DNA from: Apteryx mantelli
Lineage: Eukaryota; Chordata; Aves; Apterygiformes; Apterygidae
DNA length: 64,000 bases
Reading direction: 5' to 3'
Assembly (NCBI RefSeq): GCF_036417845.1
Contig: NC_089985.1
Location: forward strand, 26,618,583-26,682,582
Position 1 is the stretch's first letter. Each line of letters starts with the position of its first letter. Made by a program: the position numbers and the translations under genes. The notes below the pieces were generated by a model, which did no database searches, had not been told where the DNA came from, and was given only the letters and a program-made list of their open reading frames with translations. Shown in pieces: positions 25,276 through 37,260 of this stretch.

Positions 25276-27336
25276 TGGTGAATAAAAAACTGTTTATTGC
25301 TTATGACGAAGGTATACCAGTCATTTCTTGAATAATTTTTTAAATAAATTTTAACATTATATGTAAAAGGGTTTAATTCCATTTTTCTTCCAGCCCAAAT
25401 TAACAATGCATCAAGAGACTTTAATAACGAAAATAAGCGCCCAGTTTTCTCTGTCAGTTGAACCAATATTATCTGTGAGAGAAGATTTACAGCTTCTCTT
25501 TAGGTCATAAAGCCTAGTTACTAATTATCTTCACTAAAAATGGTTAAGATGATAGTAGTACAGTATCATACAAAATAGTTATCACATTGCACTATGTCAA
25601 AATAATGAACTGACCACTTCAGATTCATGTCAAAGAACCTACATGAAACAATTTTCAATTACACCTAATAAGACACTGAGCTAACAGATGTTGAGAACTT
25701 TTCCATTATTTTACAAAAGGACACATTAACTACATGAGATACACCCCAGCTCTACTGGGACAGAAAGCTCTCTCCATTCCCATTTTTCTTCTCAGTGATT
25801 CCTGACCAGATTGCTTAAATTCTGTTTTATTTCCTGTGTCCAACATCTGCAAGGAATGAGATGCTCACACACCTCTACTTGAGCCTGCAGGCCAGCAATA
25901 GTGCAGGCAGCTGTTGGTAACATGTTATGATCTTATTCCCATTGGTGAATGCTTATGTGTAGTAAGAAAACTGTTTTTTTCCTTTCCTGGATGACCCCAT
26001 GAACTTAATTGACCAGCACATATAAATTTCCACTTTCCTTCTATCTGTGCCTGACTTGATCCTACAACCTTCACACAATGGAAATTTTTTTTTTTTTACT
26101 GGTTTGATGGCTGGTTATCAAAAACAAATGTCTCTCTAACCTGCTGAAGTTCTGGGACTCCCTTTTTGCTCTTAATCAGGGGCAAAGAACAGATGGGAAC
26201 TCGACAGGATTATCTGAGAAAAGAACCTCCCAAGCCTTGATTACTGAACAGATAAAGACACTCTGAAATGATATTTTGTGTGGTTAAAAATATAATTATT
26301 TTCTTGTCTTAAAGCCATTCAAAGACATGCCTGAACCAAAGGGGTCCCATTAAGCTCCAGTGTAATTGAGTGCAATCTATTGATACCCTTGGTATTATGG
26401 TATCTGCTTACATCAGTACTGAATTTCTCCCAGACAGTGTTTGGAGTGATGAGGATTATAAAAAATTATTGTATATGAAATGCTATGTTATGCCAATATC
26501 ATACTGTTACAGCTTGTAAAATCACATTGCTCTGTATAATAAAAGATGTTTACAGCAGCAATGAACTCAAATCAAGCACATAGCACATGTTTGGTGATAA
26601 ATAAAAAATAACAAGCCATCTTGCTGGACATTTGATTTTCAGGGGATAATCTCAGACAATACTCTGAAGATTAGAGAGATAGGAGATAAGAAGCTGTGAC
26701 AGGCTGGCAGTATCTGCCTGAAACACCACAGCCTATTAGCAGGTGTTGGTGCTGCTGGGAAAATGTTGCATGGATTTTGCTAACACACTGAGCAGATGGC
26801 TTATAAAAGAAATGGGTGTTGCTCTTTGAAGCGAAAAACATATATGGGCTGAGAAGTCTTATACAGAGAATCCTGAGGGAATATAAGGCATAGGGAGAGA
26901 ACTTGAGCTGAACCTTGTTATTTCATTGGCAATGCTTTTATTTTTAGAGTTAGACTCTAGGAAATGGGTGATTTTTGACTGCACAGACCATGTTTAGACA
27001 TAGTTTTATAGAAAGCTGAAAAATGCACCTGGTAGAAAAGCATAATTAACTACCTAGTAAATAAATTGCAAATGGAATGTTGTGCAAACAGAAGAAAACA
27101 TACTTGGAATAGCTAGGTTTCATACTATACAGCTACATGCTGCTTCAAAGCTTTTGAACCTCATGACTGTTATTTTAAACATTTTGAACCTTACTGTGGC
27201 TTTTTGGCACCCTCAGCACTAAGAGTTGCATGAAGGTACAACCCATTTCAACAGTAAAGGCAAAATGCAACTTGAGGTTTTCTGGACCGTATGAGATTAG
27301 GCATCCTACTGCACCTTTGTAAACTGATGGTTGAAT

Positions 27337-27470
27337 GGCATTGGATTAGGGGACAGGAGAAATAGGTTTTCACTTCAAAGCCTATTTTGTGACCTTGAAC
27401 AAAGACCAGGAAACCTCTTTGGAATATTTAATTGTCCCCTTTGTAATTTGGAAAAATTATATTTACTGAC
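27337..27470 (+). repeat. MIR-like SINE fossil (sense)
   Basis: TTGTGACCTTGAACAAAGAC, AGGAAACCTCTTTGG and the later TTTGTAATTTGGAAAAATTA, TATTTACTGAC follow the order of the sense MIR core from the tRNA-derived end to the LINE-related end. The copy is old and diverged. Confidence 0.45.
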
Positions 27471-29944
27471 TTTGATTTGGATTATATATATTCAGCATTA
27501 GAGTTCTCATAATTATTCAGGCAGTACATTATTAATAACAGGAAAGGTTAAATAGGAACTGTGCTCAAATAAATAATCAACCTTTCTCTGAAGGACATGA
27601 ATGATCTGATTGCCATCACCACTATGACTACTTAAGGTCATAAAAGTACATGGAATACCTGGATGGAATAATTGTAAGAAACACCCCACAGAAATTTCAT
27701 AGAAAAATGTGGATTTATGTGAAACAGCACATTCATTCCTGATCTCTAAATTTTTGTTTTGCCTATGTTTCTTTTTTTGTGGAATTCATAAGATGATCTT
27801 CATGCCATAAAAGGTATCTCTTATTCCTAGTTTTATTTACAGTAGCAATTATCTAGACACATCTGTTGTCTCAAAGGCACCAGTGTTCAATATTTAAACT
27901 AGCTCAATATTCAGACTAAAACTCCTCTATTTAATTCTCCTAATCAAGCATCTGGGTATTTAATACCCTGTTTCAGTTTCTTGCTACATTTTGTTAGCGC
28001 TTACATTTCAACTTAGAGGTAGTGAGTACAATCTACTTCAACAGTGATTCAAAATGCAGATTACATTAGAAAAGTAAATGTAATCTGCTTCTGGCAAACA
28101 ACAACTAAAAGCACATTCTGGAAGAGATTAATGCCTGCTGCCTCTGAGGAATGGAGATGAATAAAAGCATTTGTGTTGTCAGATTCTGGTCCTCACTGGG
28201 AGGTCAGGCCACAGATTGTGATTTCCCAGTTAAGGCCAGTATCCATTTGCACCAGTGCTCCGTGGGAAGGGGAAGGCACTAGCTGCACCTCAGAAGTGAG
28301 GCTGTCAGAAAGTGCCTCTCAGAAGCAGAGCAGGGTGGGCACGGTTATGTTGCGAGGCACCAGGTTTGGCTGCAAACTATAATCCAAAAGCTGGGGACAA
28401 TCCTTTGTCCAGCCTCTCGTTTGTGATTTGCCACTCTTACGCTATTTAACAGAATTCAGCACTGCACAAAGGTGCACTGCAGACTGGGTCTGCACCTGAG
28501 ACCAGGTCTAGGGATACAGAGTGTGGGCATACAGCTAAAACAAAGCAGACAGGGTCTGACAGAGGCGCAAATCAAGCTTTGAAGCAGAGATAACACGTGA
28601 TGCAGACACACCTTTCAAATTATTTCATCTGCAGTTAATGGCAAAATTCCAAATGACTGTAATGGAAGCAAAAGCAAACTTTTCCCTGCAAGCATCCTCT
28701 AGCACACCTGTGAGAAGAATGAAGAATGTTTGGTTGGTGACAAGCTTCGATCACATTGCCTCTGGTTTAGTGTATAATTTCTTTTATTAAAATTTAGGTC
28801 TGTTCCTACAGTCGCTTACCTACACAAATAAGCATGTGAATTTCAATGAAATCATACTTGTGGGTAGAAATTATACCTGTACTTCTTTTTTTTTGACAAG
28901 CCTAACACAGCTTTGAGCACTAAAAAAAAAAAACACGTGCGTATCAGTAGAAATCACAATGTAAACTATAATCAAAATAAATTAAAAATACTATGTCTGT
29001 AATAATCAAGAAATCCTTCAGCTTTACAAATTACACATCTGTACCACACATGAGAAACACTTTTACATCTCCTTAGGATTCCCTGAAAGATTCTTCATTT
29101 GGCTTTCTTTCCTTATCAGTCAGTGTAGTATTTGCAAAAGAAGCCCATGATCTGTTCCCATTAAAATGACAGCTTACCTCCGAAGAAGTTCAACAAAGTA
29201 GATGAAACAATATAATACTGATCAGCTCACAGTTAAAATTTCAGCCAACTTTACTTGCTTCACGTCATTTAACAAACTTCAAGTTATTGTCAACCTTCTG
29301 CATTCCAGTTTTTTTTTCCTGAGGAAGAAAAGGGAAATTTTAAACCAAGCCTACTGAATATATTTATTTCTAATCACCTTTAAAAAGTTGTAGAGATTCT
29401 CATGAGATGCCTATTTTAGCTAAGAGACTGTTCAGAAAAAGGTGAGCCTGAAATGGATTTTAAAAGTATAAAGTACCGAGGAATGTATCATGTAAGGAAG
29501 CAAAGTAATGTGAAGGGGCTTGGTTAATTGATAAAACAGAAAAAAACTCCAAACATCAGCAACAAGAATAACTCCGTACAAGATGATGGCTAGTTCCAGG
29601 GCAAATCTAAATCGGTGTAAATCCAATGGCATGTCAACCTGCACTGCTCGCGAATCGGACTCTCAGGCTCAGAAATAAGCACCCAGGATGCTACACAGCC
29701 TATGGGGGTGATGAATCAAATTTAAGTTGGTCTTCTATTTACTTTTTCCAGAAAAAGGGTTTTATTGAAAATTGTTTATTCTTTTAAGGATACACATTTT
29801 AAAATCTTTATTTGAAAATTCTTCCTCCATTTTTAATTTTTTAAAGAAACCAAATTACCTGATTAGGCCATGGGCACTACGCTAGGCTCCAAAATACCTC
29901 AGAAAAAGATTGTGACAGCACTTGCAAAGTGGCATACAGCAATT

Positions 29945-29961
29945 ACACACACACACACACA
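29945..29961. repeat. (CA)8 microsatellite
   Basis: Eight CA/AC dinucleotides just left of the second CpG island. It is a simple repeat, likely polymorphic. Confidence 0.85.
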
Positions 29962-30167
29962 AAGAACGAAAAATCTTGATTATAAGACCAAGCAGGAAGG
30001 AAAGTAAAACCTGTCTGAACGCCGGTATCCCCAGCGCAGACCCCCACGTTCATAAACGCGGACTAAGCCCACCGAAGCGACAGTCCTGCCGCAAACACCT
30101 GCTGGCCACGCTAACTGCCCGGCGCCCCCAGCACTGCAAACGCCCCACCTGGCGGGACGGAGCCGCT

Positions 30168-30209
30168 CACGCCCGGCGCGGAGGAGGCCACGCCCGGCGC
30201 GGAGGAGGC
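30168..30209. repeat. Two perfect 21-bp tandem units
   Basis: A unit beginning CACGCCCGGCGCGGAGGA occurs at 30168-30188 and again, identical, at 30189-30209. The next bases (CACGCC) start a third unit that breaks into the CCG tract. The arrangement suggests the triplet run expanded from inside a third copy. Confidence 0.85.
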
Positions 30210-30211
30210 CA

Positions 30212-30274
<63 letters not shown>
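30212..30274. repeat. (CCG)n / (GCC)n triplet repeat, about 20 uninterrupted units
   Basis: About 62 bases of pure CCG triplets lie within the putative TTLL7 promoter or 5' UTR. There is no interrupting AGG or other variant unit until the GCAGCG at its end. CCG/CGG tracts of this type are unstable and methylation-sensitive in vertebrate genomes. Relative to the candidate first-exon donor at 30757 the tract is about 480 bases upstream, so it may be promoter or 5' UTR. Confidence 0.9.
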
Positions 30275-30299
30275 AGCGCGGGCCGGGCCTCGGTGCCGC

Positions 30300-30757
30300 C
30301 GCCCACGGCCCGCGCCGTTGCTAGGGCCTCTGCGTCCGAGGGCAGGGACAGCGCGGGCCGCTCCCACTGCGAGCGGGAGGGGGGGGACCGAGCGCTGCGG
30401 GCGGTAACACGGGCCCCTGGCGCCACCGGCCCCGCTCCGGGGGCATCGCCCGCCTTTCCGCAGGCGGTCTCCTCGCATATACCTGCGTGGGGGGGGGCCG
30501 GCCCTCTGGCCCGGCCCGGGGGTGCCCGGCGCCCCCCCCTCTCGGGGAATGGTTCCTTCCAGCTTCCTAGCCGTAACCTCCCCCGCCCCCTCCCGCTAGT
30601 GCCCAGCCCGGCAGGCGGCGGAGCAGATGCTGCCGCCTGGGAGGGCTCCACCGCGCTGTCCGTGACGGCACCGCCTCGCCCGGCGCGGCCCCGGCCCGGG
30701 ACCAGCCCTGCGCCCCCCGCGGCGACCGGAGCGCTCGGGGGCCTCCCAGCCCGCAAG
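30300..30757 (+). other. TTLL7: Candidate TTLL7 5' non-coding first exon (start unknown)
   Basis: The best splice donor on the plus strand in the island is CCGCAAG|GTAACG, with the last exon base at 30757. The 5' end is a guess bounded by the island. The next exon in the model is the start-codon exon at 53252. Other possible donors in the island (for example near 31199 and at TTTGA|GTGCGT near 31312) are weaker. A transcript is needed to fix this exon, and it may instead begin further right. Confidence 0.3.
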
Positions 30758-33700
30758 GTAACGGCGGGGGAGCCGCGGGGCGCCTGCCCTCTCCGCCCGC
30801 GCTTCGCCCCCCTCCGGGCGCGGCGGCCGTTAAACCGCCGCCCCTCTGCCCGCCGCCCGCCCCGAGCCCCGGGGGCGGCCGGTGTCCCCGGGAGCGGCTG
30901 CCGTCCCGCGGGCGAAGCGGCGGAGCGGCTGCCCGTGGTGATTCAGCATCGCCGCCCGCGGAGGAGGGGCGCGGGCGAGCGGGGGTCCCGGCGGGGACGG
31001 GCCCCGGGGGGCGGCAGGGCCGGGCCGGGCCCGGCTCGGGGCGTTGCGCGGCTGGGGGCGCCGCGGGGCCTGGCTGGAGCCGCCGGAGCGGCCGGCGGGG
31101 ATGCTGCGGCGGGGGACGCGCCCGCTGCCGCCCGGTCGGGCGGGCCGCAGGACGGTGCTCGCGGCAGGGAGCCCCGGCGCTGGTGGCGGCCCCGGCGGGG
31201 TGCGCGGGGCTCGCCGCAGCCGCGGGCGATGCGCGGCGCGGCGGGGCGGCTCCGTCGGGAAGTCCCCCCGGTGCAGCCGGGAGTGCTCGGGCTGGACCAT
31301 GAAGGCTGTTTGAGTGCGTGTTTTAATTTGAAGAATAAGGAACAAGTAGACACTTCAACAGAAATGCGGCAGGCTTACGTAAAAACTTGGGTGATTTTTT
31401 TCAGAATTACAAGTATTCATGCTCCCCCCCCCCCGAAGTTTGCGTAGCAAGCGCATCGTTTGTGCACATCATATCGCCTGTATGGGCAGGTCCCTTCAAA
31501 GACACTTAAGGTTAAATTGGGATACTTTGTTGGCAATTATATCCAGCGGGGACTAAAATTTAGAACAAGTTGAATCACTGGAGATCTAAAACAAATATCT
31601 TTGCTTTCTGCTCATAGTTCAAAGTCCATAATCCGTAGGATTTTCCGATTTTTTTTATTATTATTGAAGCTGCACATTATTTTAAGCAAAAGGCAAAAGC
31701 GTTTGATGCTAGAATCTGAATATTCTGCTGAACTCTGTGTAACTGCCGTAAGGTCTCAAATTTAATTTCATTCATGCCTTTCTTATGTCTTTAAGTGTGT
31801 TTGTATTCTGAGTACCAAAATCAGGTTCTGTTGCTTATCAACACCTTCCCTCACCCCCTGAAGAAACCCATGCATAGCCTGATACTGTATTCTTTGCCCA
31901 AATCTTAATTGATTTGATGTACCTGGATGTTAATACCTACCTAAAAAAACAGAGCACTCTTACTGCTTATTTTCACAATTTAAAGACTGGAAGCACTTTT
32001 CCATATGGGAATCTTTTGTCCCCAAATTCTACGGAGTTTCTCAAAAATATACAGTGTGACTGTGCATCAATAGACACTTGTGCCCCTGGTTTAACTACTA
32101 GGATGTAGGTTTTCATAGAACTTTGATATATATCAGTATCACTTTGAACAAAAAATGACAGAAGCAGTTAAACCCCCATGCCAGGGGATTTCCAGTATGG
32201 TGAATAAAGATACTGGCTACACTAGCATATGGAAGTATTGTTTTCCAGGCCAGATAATCTAAAGACAAATGTTATAGTACTTCAGAAAATCCTGTGAGCT
32301 ATTTCATGTGGTATATGAAATTTCTTTCTTAAGAAAGAAGTGTATTTTTGCCTGTAATTATTAGTGATATCTGTGTTATGAAAGCAAATCTAGAACAATA
32401 ATTCACTTCTTAAGAAAAAAAACTTCTATGATAGTTTGCATACATCACATCCAAAGAGACCTACTCACCAGTTTGGGAGTGTTAGAAGAGACCAGGAAAT
32501 CAGGCCTGTCAACAGTTATATGGCAATTATTCTAGTAATCTGTGAATAGTTTTAGTAATGTGAGGCTCAGGTTTGCTGTCAACTAATGGTTTTTTCCTCC
32601 TCTCTTCCAAAGCCAACAGTGTTAAATTGGCAGTGTAGATTAAGCTGTGGACAAGTCTGAAGGAGTGGGAGATGAATTGGTCAACAAGCAGTTAGACAAT
32701 AAACTACCTTGTAATCTGTTGTATTGTTAGGATGTTTTCTAAGATCTTTATAATAGTGTTTGCAATGAAAGATATATATCTATATTTTAAAGATGAAATG
32801 TGGCTGACTAATGCTGACTGCTGAATGTGCTTGATCTAAATTGTCAGCGTCATCAAAGACTGAAACATGATATCTTGACTTCAATCTCAGTGTGTGAATG
32901 TTTAATATATATTATAAAAATGTCTGCAGGATGCATATGGCAAGTGAGTCATTTCTTCACTTCCACACTTTCTAATGTTTTGGGTATTTTGTTTGTTTTA
33001 ATTATCTGTTTAATTATTTATTTTAACTTATGCTTTCTGATACATACATTCGTATAAATGAGGAATACTTAGTATTAATTTAAGGATAGAAATCTTTAGA
33101 AAACCATTACAGTAATACATATAAAATATTAAATGCAAGAAAATTGAACTGAAATATTAATATCTGAAATAGAGAAATTAATAGCATTTCCCAAGCTACC
33201 TTGCCTCTACTTCTATAAAGCTACTGTTTTGCCTTCAAAAATGAGCATGATAGTGTTGCAATATAATTTTTTGATATATGATTCCCTAATCTTTTTTCTT
33301 TTTTGCTATAACTTATCGGTCTAAAAAATGGTTATTGAAATCAACAATGTCTTATTTCTCATATTTTTGAGTTTCTGAAAACCTTCAGAAAACTTGTGTT
33401 GTGACTGCCTTGCAGGGTTCTGACTGTGGACCAAACCTAAACAATAGAGTCATGAAATTGTATAAATGGGCTTTGTATCAATCCATGAAGGAAAAAATGA
33501 ATGCTTGTCAGTCTTTTACTTTTTCGATGAGGTATTTCCATCATCCAGGTTGACACAATGACTCTGTAATGGCCTGGTGGGGAAGGGAACCTGAAAGATG
33601 TCTAGAGTCTGTAGGAAGATACATACTGTCAAAGTTAAGGAAACTCATTCCAAGTACTACAGCTAATGTATCACAATATATTGGCTGGATTTTGTTTTTT

Positions 33701-34840
33701 CGCTGTCAACTTTAGAATACTGAGCCTCATGTTGCCTTTTGTTTTTTACACACCTAGGAAGTTAGTTGGGACTGTTGAACTTCCAGCAGTAGGATTTGAA
33801 AGGGCCCTATTAAGCATAAGGAAGCTCTTCAAAGTCTCTTAATGCTTGCCTAAAGCCCTGCCAGAATGGCACTTCCCAAGTATTCCTCTGCAGATGTTAG
33901 GAGGCTCCTTAAAAGTTTACTGGAGCCCATAAGCCTTTTTTACATTAATACTTAAAATGTTAATGCATTTTAAATTTAGAACTGAATACATTCCTCTTGA
34001 CTGCACTGGTGGGTAAGAGAATCACATGTAATTGAGGATGAGTATGGGAGAAAAAAACCTGATGTATTGAAATGGTGAACCTTTGAATCTGTTGGATATT
34101 TGAGTAAGTTGTATTGTTCCAGAAGAGCACCCCTCTTAGATCCGCAAGTTTTTTGCAGACCAGGAGGCTCCATACTGCCTAGTTCTACTGGGTGCCCTTC
34201 TTTGTGGTGGTGGATATAGGAACCCACAGGTGTTTTGCAGGGGTTTTGGAATCTTAGCTTTTTGCTTGTTCTAAATATTCTTCCTTACAATACAGAGCAA
34301 ATCACAGAAACTCTATACTTAGCTTGATGCATGAGCTTGTTTCCATTGCCTTTTGCCTTAAATGTTTATACACCTATACAAAGTAGTTTTAGAACACTAG
34401 CAAACTATTTTATACTTATTTAGACAAGTTCTAACACTTCATAAACATTTTTCCTCTTTCTTTGAATTCATTGTAGAATATCTTTTGGTTTTGTGTTTTA
34501 AAGGATTAACTAAAGCAGGCATAATGGTTCTTGCCTTCAGTATCAGTTTTAAATGAAATACAGGATGTCCAAAACAAAGACTGATGTATATAGCTGTAAT
34601 GTTTCCTTTCCCCTGTTAAAAATACAAGTTCAAATAGTTTAAAATGTTAAAAATACAGGTATTTCTTTAAAAAATAACATTACTTCAAAGGTAACATTTA
34701 TGAGTATATTCTTTTTTTTTTAATTATAATGCATGTTCATTTCTGAGGACACAGAAACAGTACTGCTTTACAGAGAGTCCAAATTAACACCACCACCAAA
34801 AAAGAAACACAAAGGAAAACAAACATTCTGATTTGGGACT

Positions 34841-34860
34841 CCCCCCCCCCCCCCCCCCCC
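34841..34860. repeat. Poly-C run (20)
   Basis: Twenty uninterrupted C residues. It is a potential i-motif or, on the other strand, a G-quadruplex, and a likely site of assembly or length error. Confidence 0.85.
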
Positions 34861-36559
34861 TTTGCCTTCTGTGGAGTAAATGCCATGGCAATTGCTGCTT
34901 CTGCTTGTATTGGGTTTTGGAAGAATTCCAGAATGAAGTCTCATATGCACCACTGCTCAAATGCACTTTAGATGAAGTTACATTACCATTAATTGATTTT
35001 AAAAAAAGGAAAAAAAATGACTGCCTAAAAGGATGGAAGCACTTTACATTACAGTTCAGAAGGGCCTTCTGGGCAGCTGAAGGAGAATACTGACTGTCAC
35101 TTTTGAGAAGAAAGAAAAGCTAAATCTGCCTTTCATATACAATAAATGTTACAGAAAGAATTGAGAGGGGTGTGTGCTCCACAGTTAGATGCAGCTAAGT
35201 GTTGACAAGTTTATTTTCATCCTTGCTTAGCAGCAAAATGCTAAATATATTCTTCTTTGGTTACATTAAGGCATGTTTCCTTCCAACTTTGTCCTTGGGT
35301 TGACATGTGTTTGTTTTATTTTTAGCCCTTGAAAACCAGCACAGTAATATCCCTATAGGGTGCAGTGAAAGCATTGGAGTACAGCATGAGAAAATGAAAT
35401 CATATGCTTAATATTCAATTTGTGCAGGTGAACAGACAAAGATCTAGATACTGATTGTAAACACAAAAAAGAGGTGGACTGATGGGGCAGAAGGTTATGA
35501 GACTTCATGGGGAAATTTCTCTTATTTACTTGCTCACAATGGACTTTTCTTGAAAAATAAGCAATATAGCTATCTGGTGGCATTTTCCTTGCTTTTGTGG
35601 ATGGTTGTAATGTATTTAATACTTGCTGAATGTGAATTTTGTGAATTTGTTACATTGTTTTTATCTTTCCTTAATGTCTCTTGGGCGTGTTTGGGGAGGA
35701 GGCAGTTTGTTCTGAAACACATGATATGAATTATTGAGGTCTGAAAGATGTGCAATTTCTCCACTCAAGAAAAAAACCCCAAACTTATTATATTTTATTT
35801 CATACTTTTTTTTCTGTGGGATATAATATTATCCTAACTTTTTATCTTTATGTCAATCTGAAGTTTTTGAATGACTATAAAATACTGGCAAGCTTTAACA
35901 GGCATTAATTTGAATAAATTTTTTTCTTGTACAGTGGAAAAAGTGATGTGAGAATGTCACTTATGGTGGTTCATATCGTACCATTTTAAAACTGGAAGCA
36001 CAGACTGAAAAGAATGTTTCTGATGTAGAAGATATGTTCAGTAAGTAAAACAAAGTGCCACTGCATGAAGAGATAGAAATCCGTACAGTTTTGTATTGTT
36101 ACAAGGTCTTTGCTAGAGTCATGATTCTTGTGGGTGCTGCTTTAGGGCAATATCCTGCAAGTGAAGAAATTGAAGAGAAATAAAGGAACAATATGGAGTT
36201 AGATTTAAAATTCTGGGCACTGACTGAGAAGTGGTCCAATTAATGATGCTAAGCAGTCATTTAAAAAAAAATAAATAAAAAAATTCCTACTTCCTACTAT
36301 TGCCTTTACATCTGAAGAGAAAATGACCAAACATTGTGGCCATACTGCCAAAAGCAACACTTGGGAATGTGAAAACATATAGAAAGCAAGTCCTTAGTGT
36401 TTTCTGAGAAAATGAAATAAAGTTTCTGAGAAATGAAAATAAAGAAGAAACATTCTCATGAGTAGGTATTGTGGAAGTGTCTGAGGCAGGTATTCAGCAC
36501 ACATTCACTGGTAAATAAGGAATACCTCTCTGTCAGTCATGGGACGTACATACACAATG

Positions 36560-37260
36560 ATATTCTAGCTAGTCAAGGATAGTAGATGGATTAGAAACTT
36601 GTAGAGTCTGAATGTACAACAGTAGATATAAGAAAATTGGGACCAAGACACTATGAGGAGCCACTGGGAGAAGTCTTCTGTGGGAGCAGACTTCAGGAAA
36701 GCTTCTCAAGGAGAAAACTGACCCTGAGGGCTCTGAGGATGCTAATAGGCCGTAATGGCCCTGACCAGCCTCCACTGGGACCTTACCCATCCTCTGCCCA
36801 TGGGCCCAGGAACCCCATTTCAGCTCAGGCCAATGCCTTCAGTTCCTGCCTGAACTACCTTGTAGGAGTGCTGGTCTCCAGCTCAGTCATAGCCGTGCCT
36901 GTGCTTGGCCATGGACCCCATTGATCTTGACCCTGACCCACAGACTGACTTCCCAGCTTGACCTCAGTCCTGTCTTGTCACTGTGGACCTGCCTGGTGGT
37001 CACTGGGCTGTGTGCGACCTTGGTTACTGTCACTGGACCTGATCCTGACATGTGGATTGACTTCCTGGTTTGACCTTGGACCTGATTCATCATCACCAAC
37101 TTGTCTGACGATTTGAACTCTTGGTTGAACTAGGCTACCATCCCTGGGTCAGCCCTTCTGGCCTTGCTTGGGTACCATGGGCTGTCCTTGTTATCACACT
37201 AGGCTCCTGGCCCTTCCTCATTAAGGGAGTAGCTACTCCCTGAAATGGGCAAGAGACTTT
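36560..37260. repeat. Interspersed repeat, possibly an old LTR with internal degenerate repeats
   Basis: This about 700-base segment is clearly richer in G+C than its flanks and reads differently: CCTGACCAGCCTCCACTGGG and many TGACCT/GGACCTG words. Two diverged copies of a unit of about 105 bases can be aligned (about 36925-37030 and 37031-37130), sharing the order CTGAC...GATTGACTTCC...TTTGACCT...CCTG. A perfect 16-bp palindrome (GGGAGTAGCTACTCCC) lies at 37225-37240. The look is that of an avian repeat family, perhaps an endogenous-retrovirus LTR without internal genes. No gag, pol or env reading frame is present. The family assignment is a guess. Confidence 0.4.

Larger units (their letters stand above)
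9501..30019. other. Intergenic region between PRKACB and TTLL7 CpG islands
   Basis: About 20.5 kb separates the two divergent promoters. No conserved coding exon was recognised on either strand. The GC-richer shoulder at about 9.83-10.0 kb adjoins the PRKACB island and has several overlapping open frames of 70-150 codons without domains. The rest is AT-rich, with MIR-like and CR1/L3-like fossils at 20.8, 22.9, 24.3, 25.0-25.3 and 27.3-27.5 kb. Two longer open frames at 17.6-18.1 and 23.3-23.9 kb are treated as findings. Enhancers or non-coding RNAs may exist here but cannot be read from sequence alone. Confidence 0.75.
30020..31310. promoter_or_regulatory. TTLL7: CpG island, probable TTLL7 promoter
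   Basis: A second sharp rise in GC and CpG density covers about 1.3 kb between AT-rich flanks. It includes a CCG triplet tract at 30212-30274, two 21-bp tandem units just before it, and a GC box (CCCCGCCCCC) at about 30581-30590. It is the only island between PRKACB and the TTLL7 coding exons and lies upstream of them on the plus strand, so I assign it to TTLL7. That assignment is positional, because no coding sequence of TTLL7 lies inside it. It could also fire a divergent non-coding transcript to the left. Confidence 0.7.

Noticed and set aside
29922-31447. Long open frames (up to 384 codons) across the second CpG island, including poly-Ala or poly-Arg runs
   Set aside because: The runs are translations of the CCG triplets, and frames are open on both strands because of composition. 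There is no domain or family match, and TTLL7's start codon lies far downstream.
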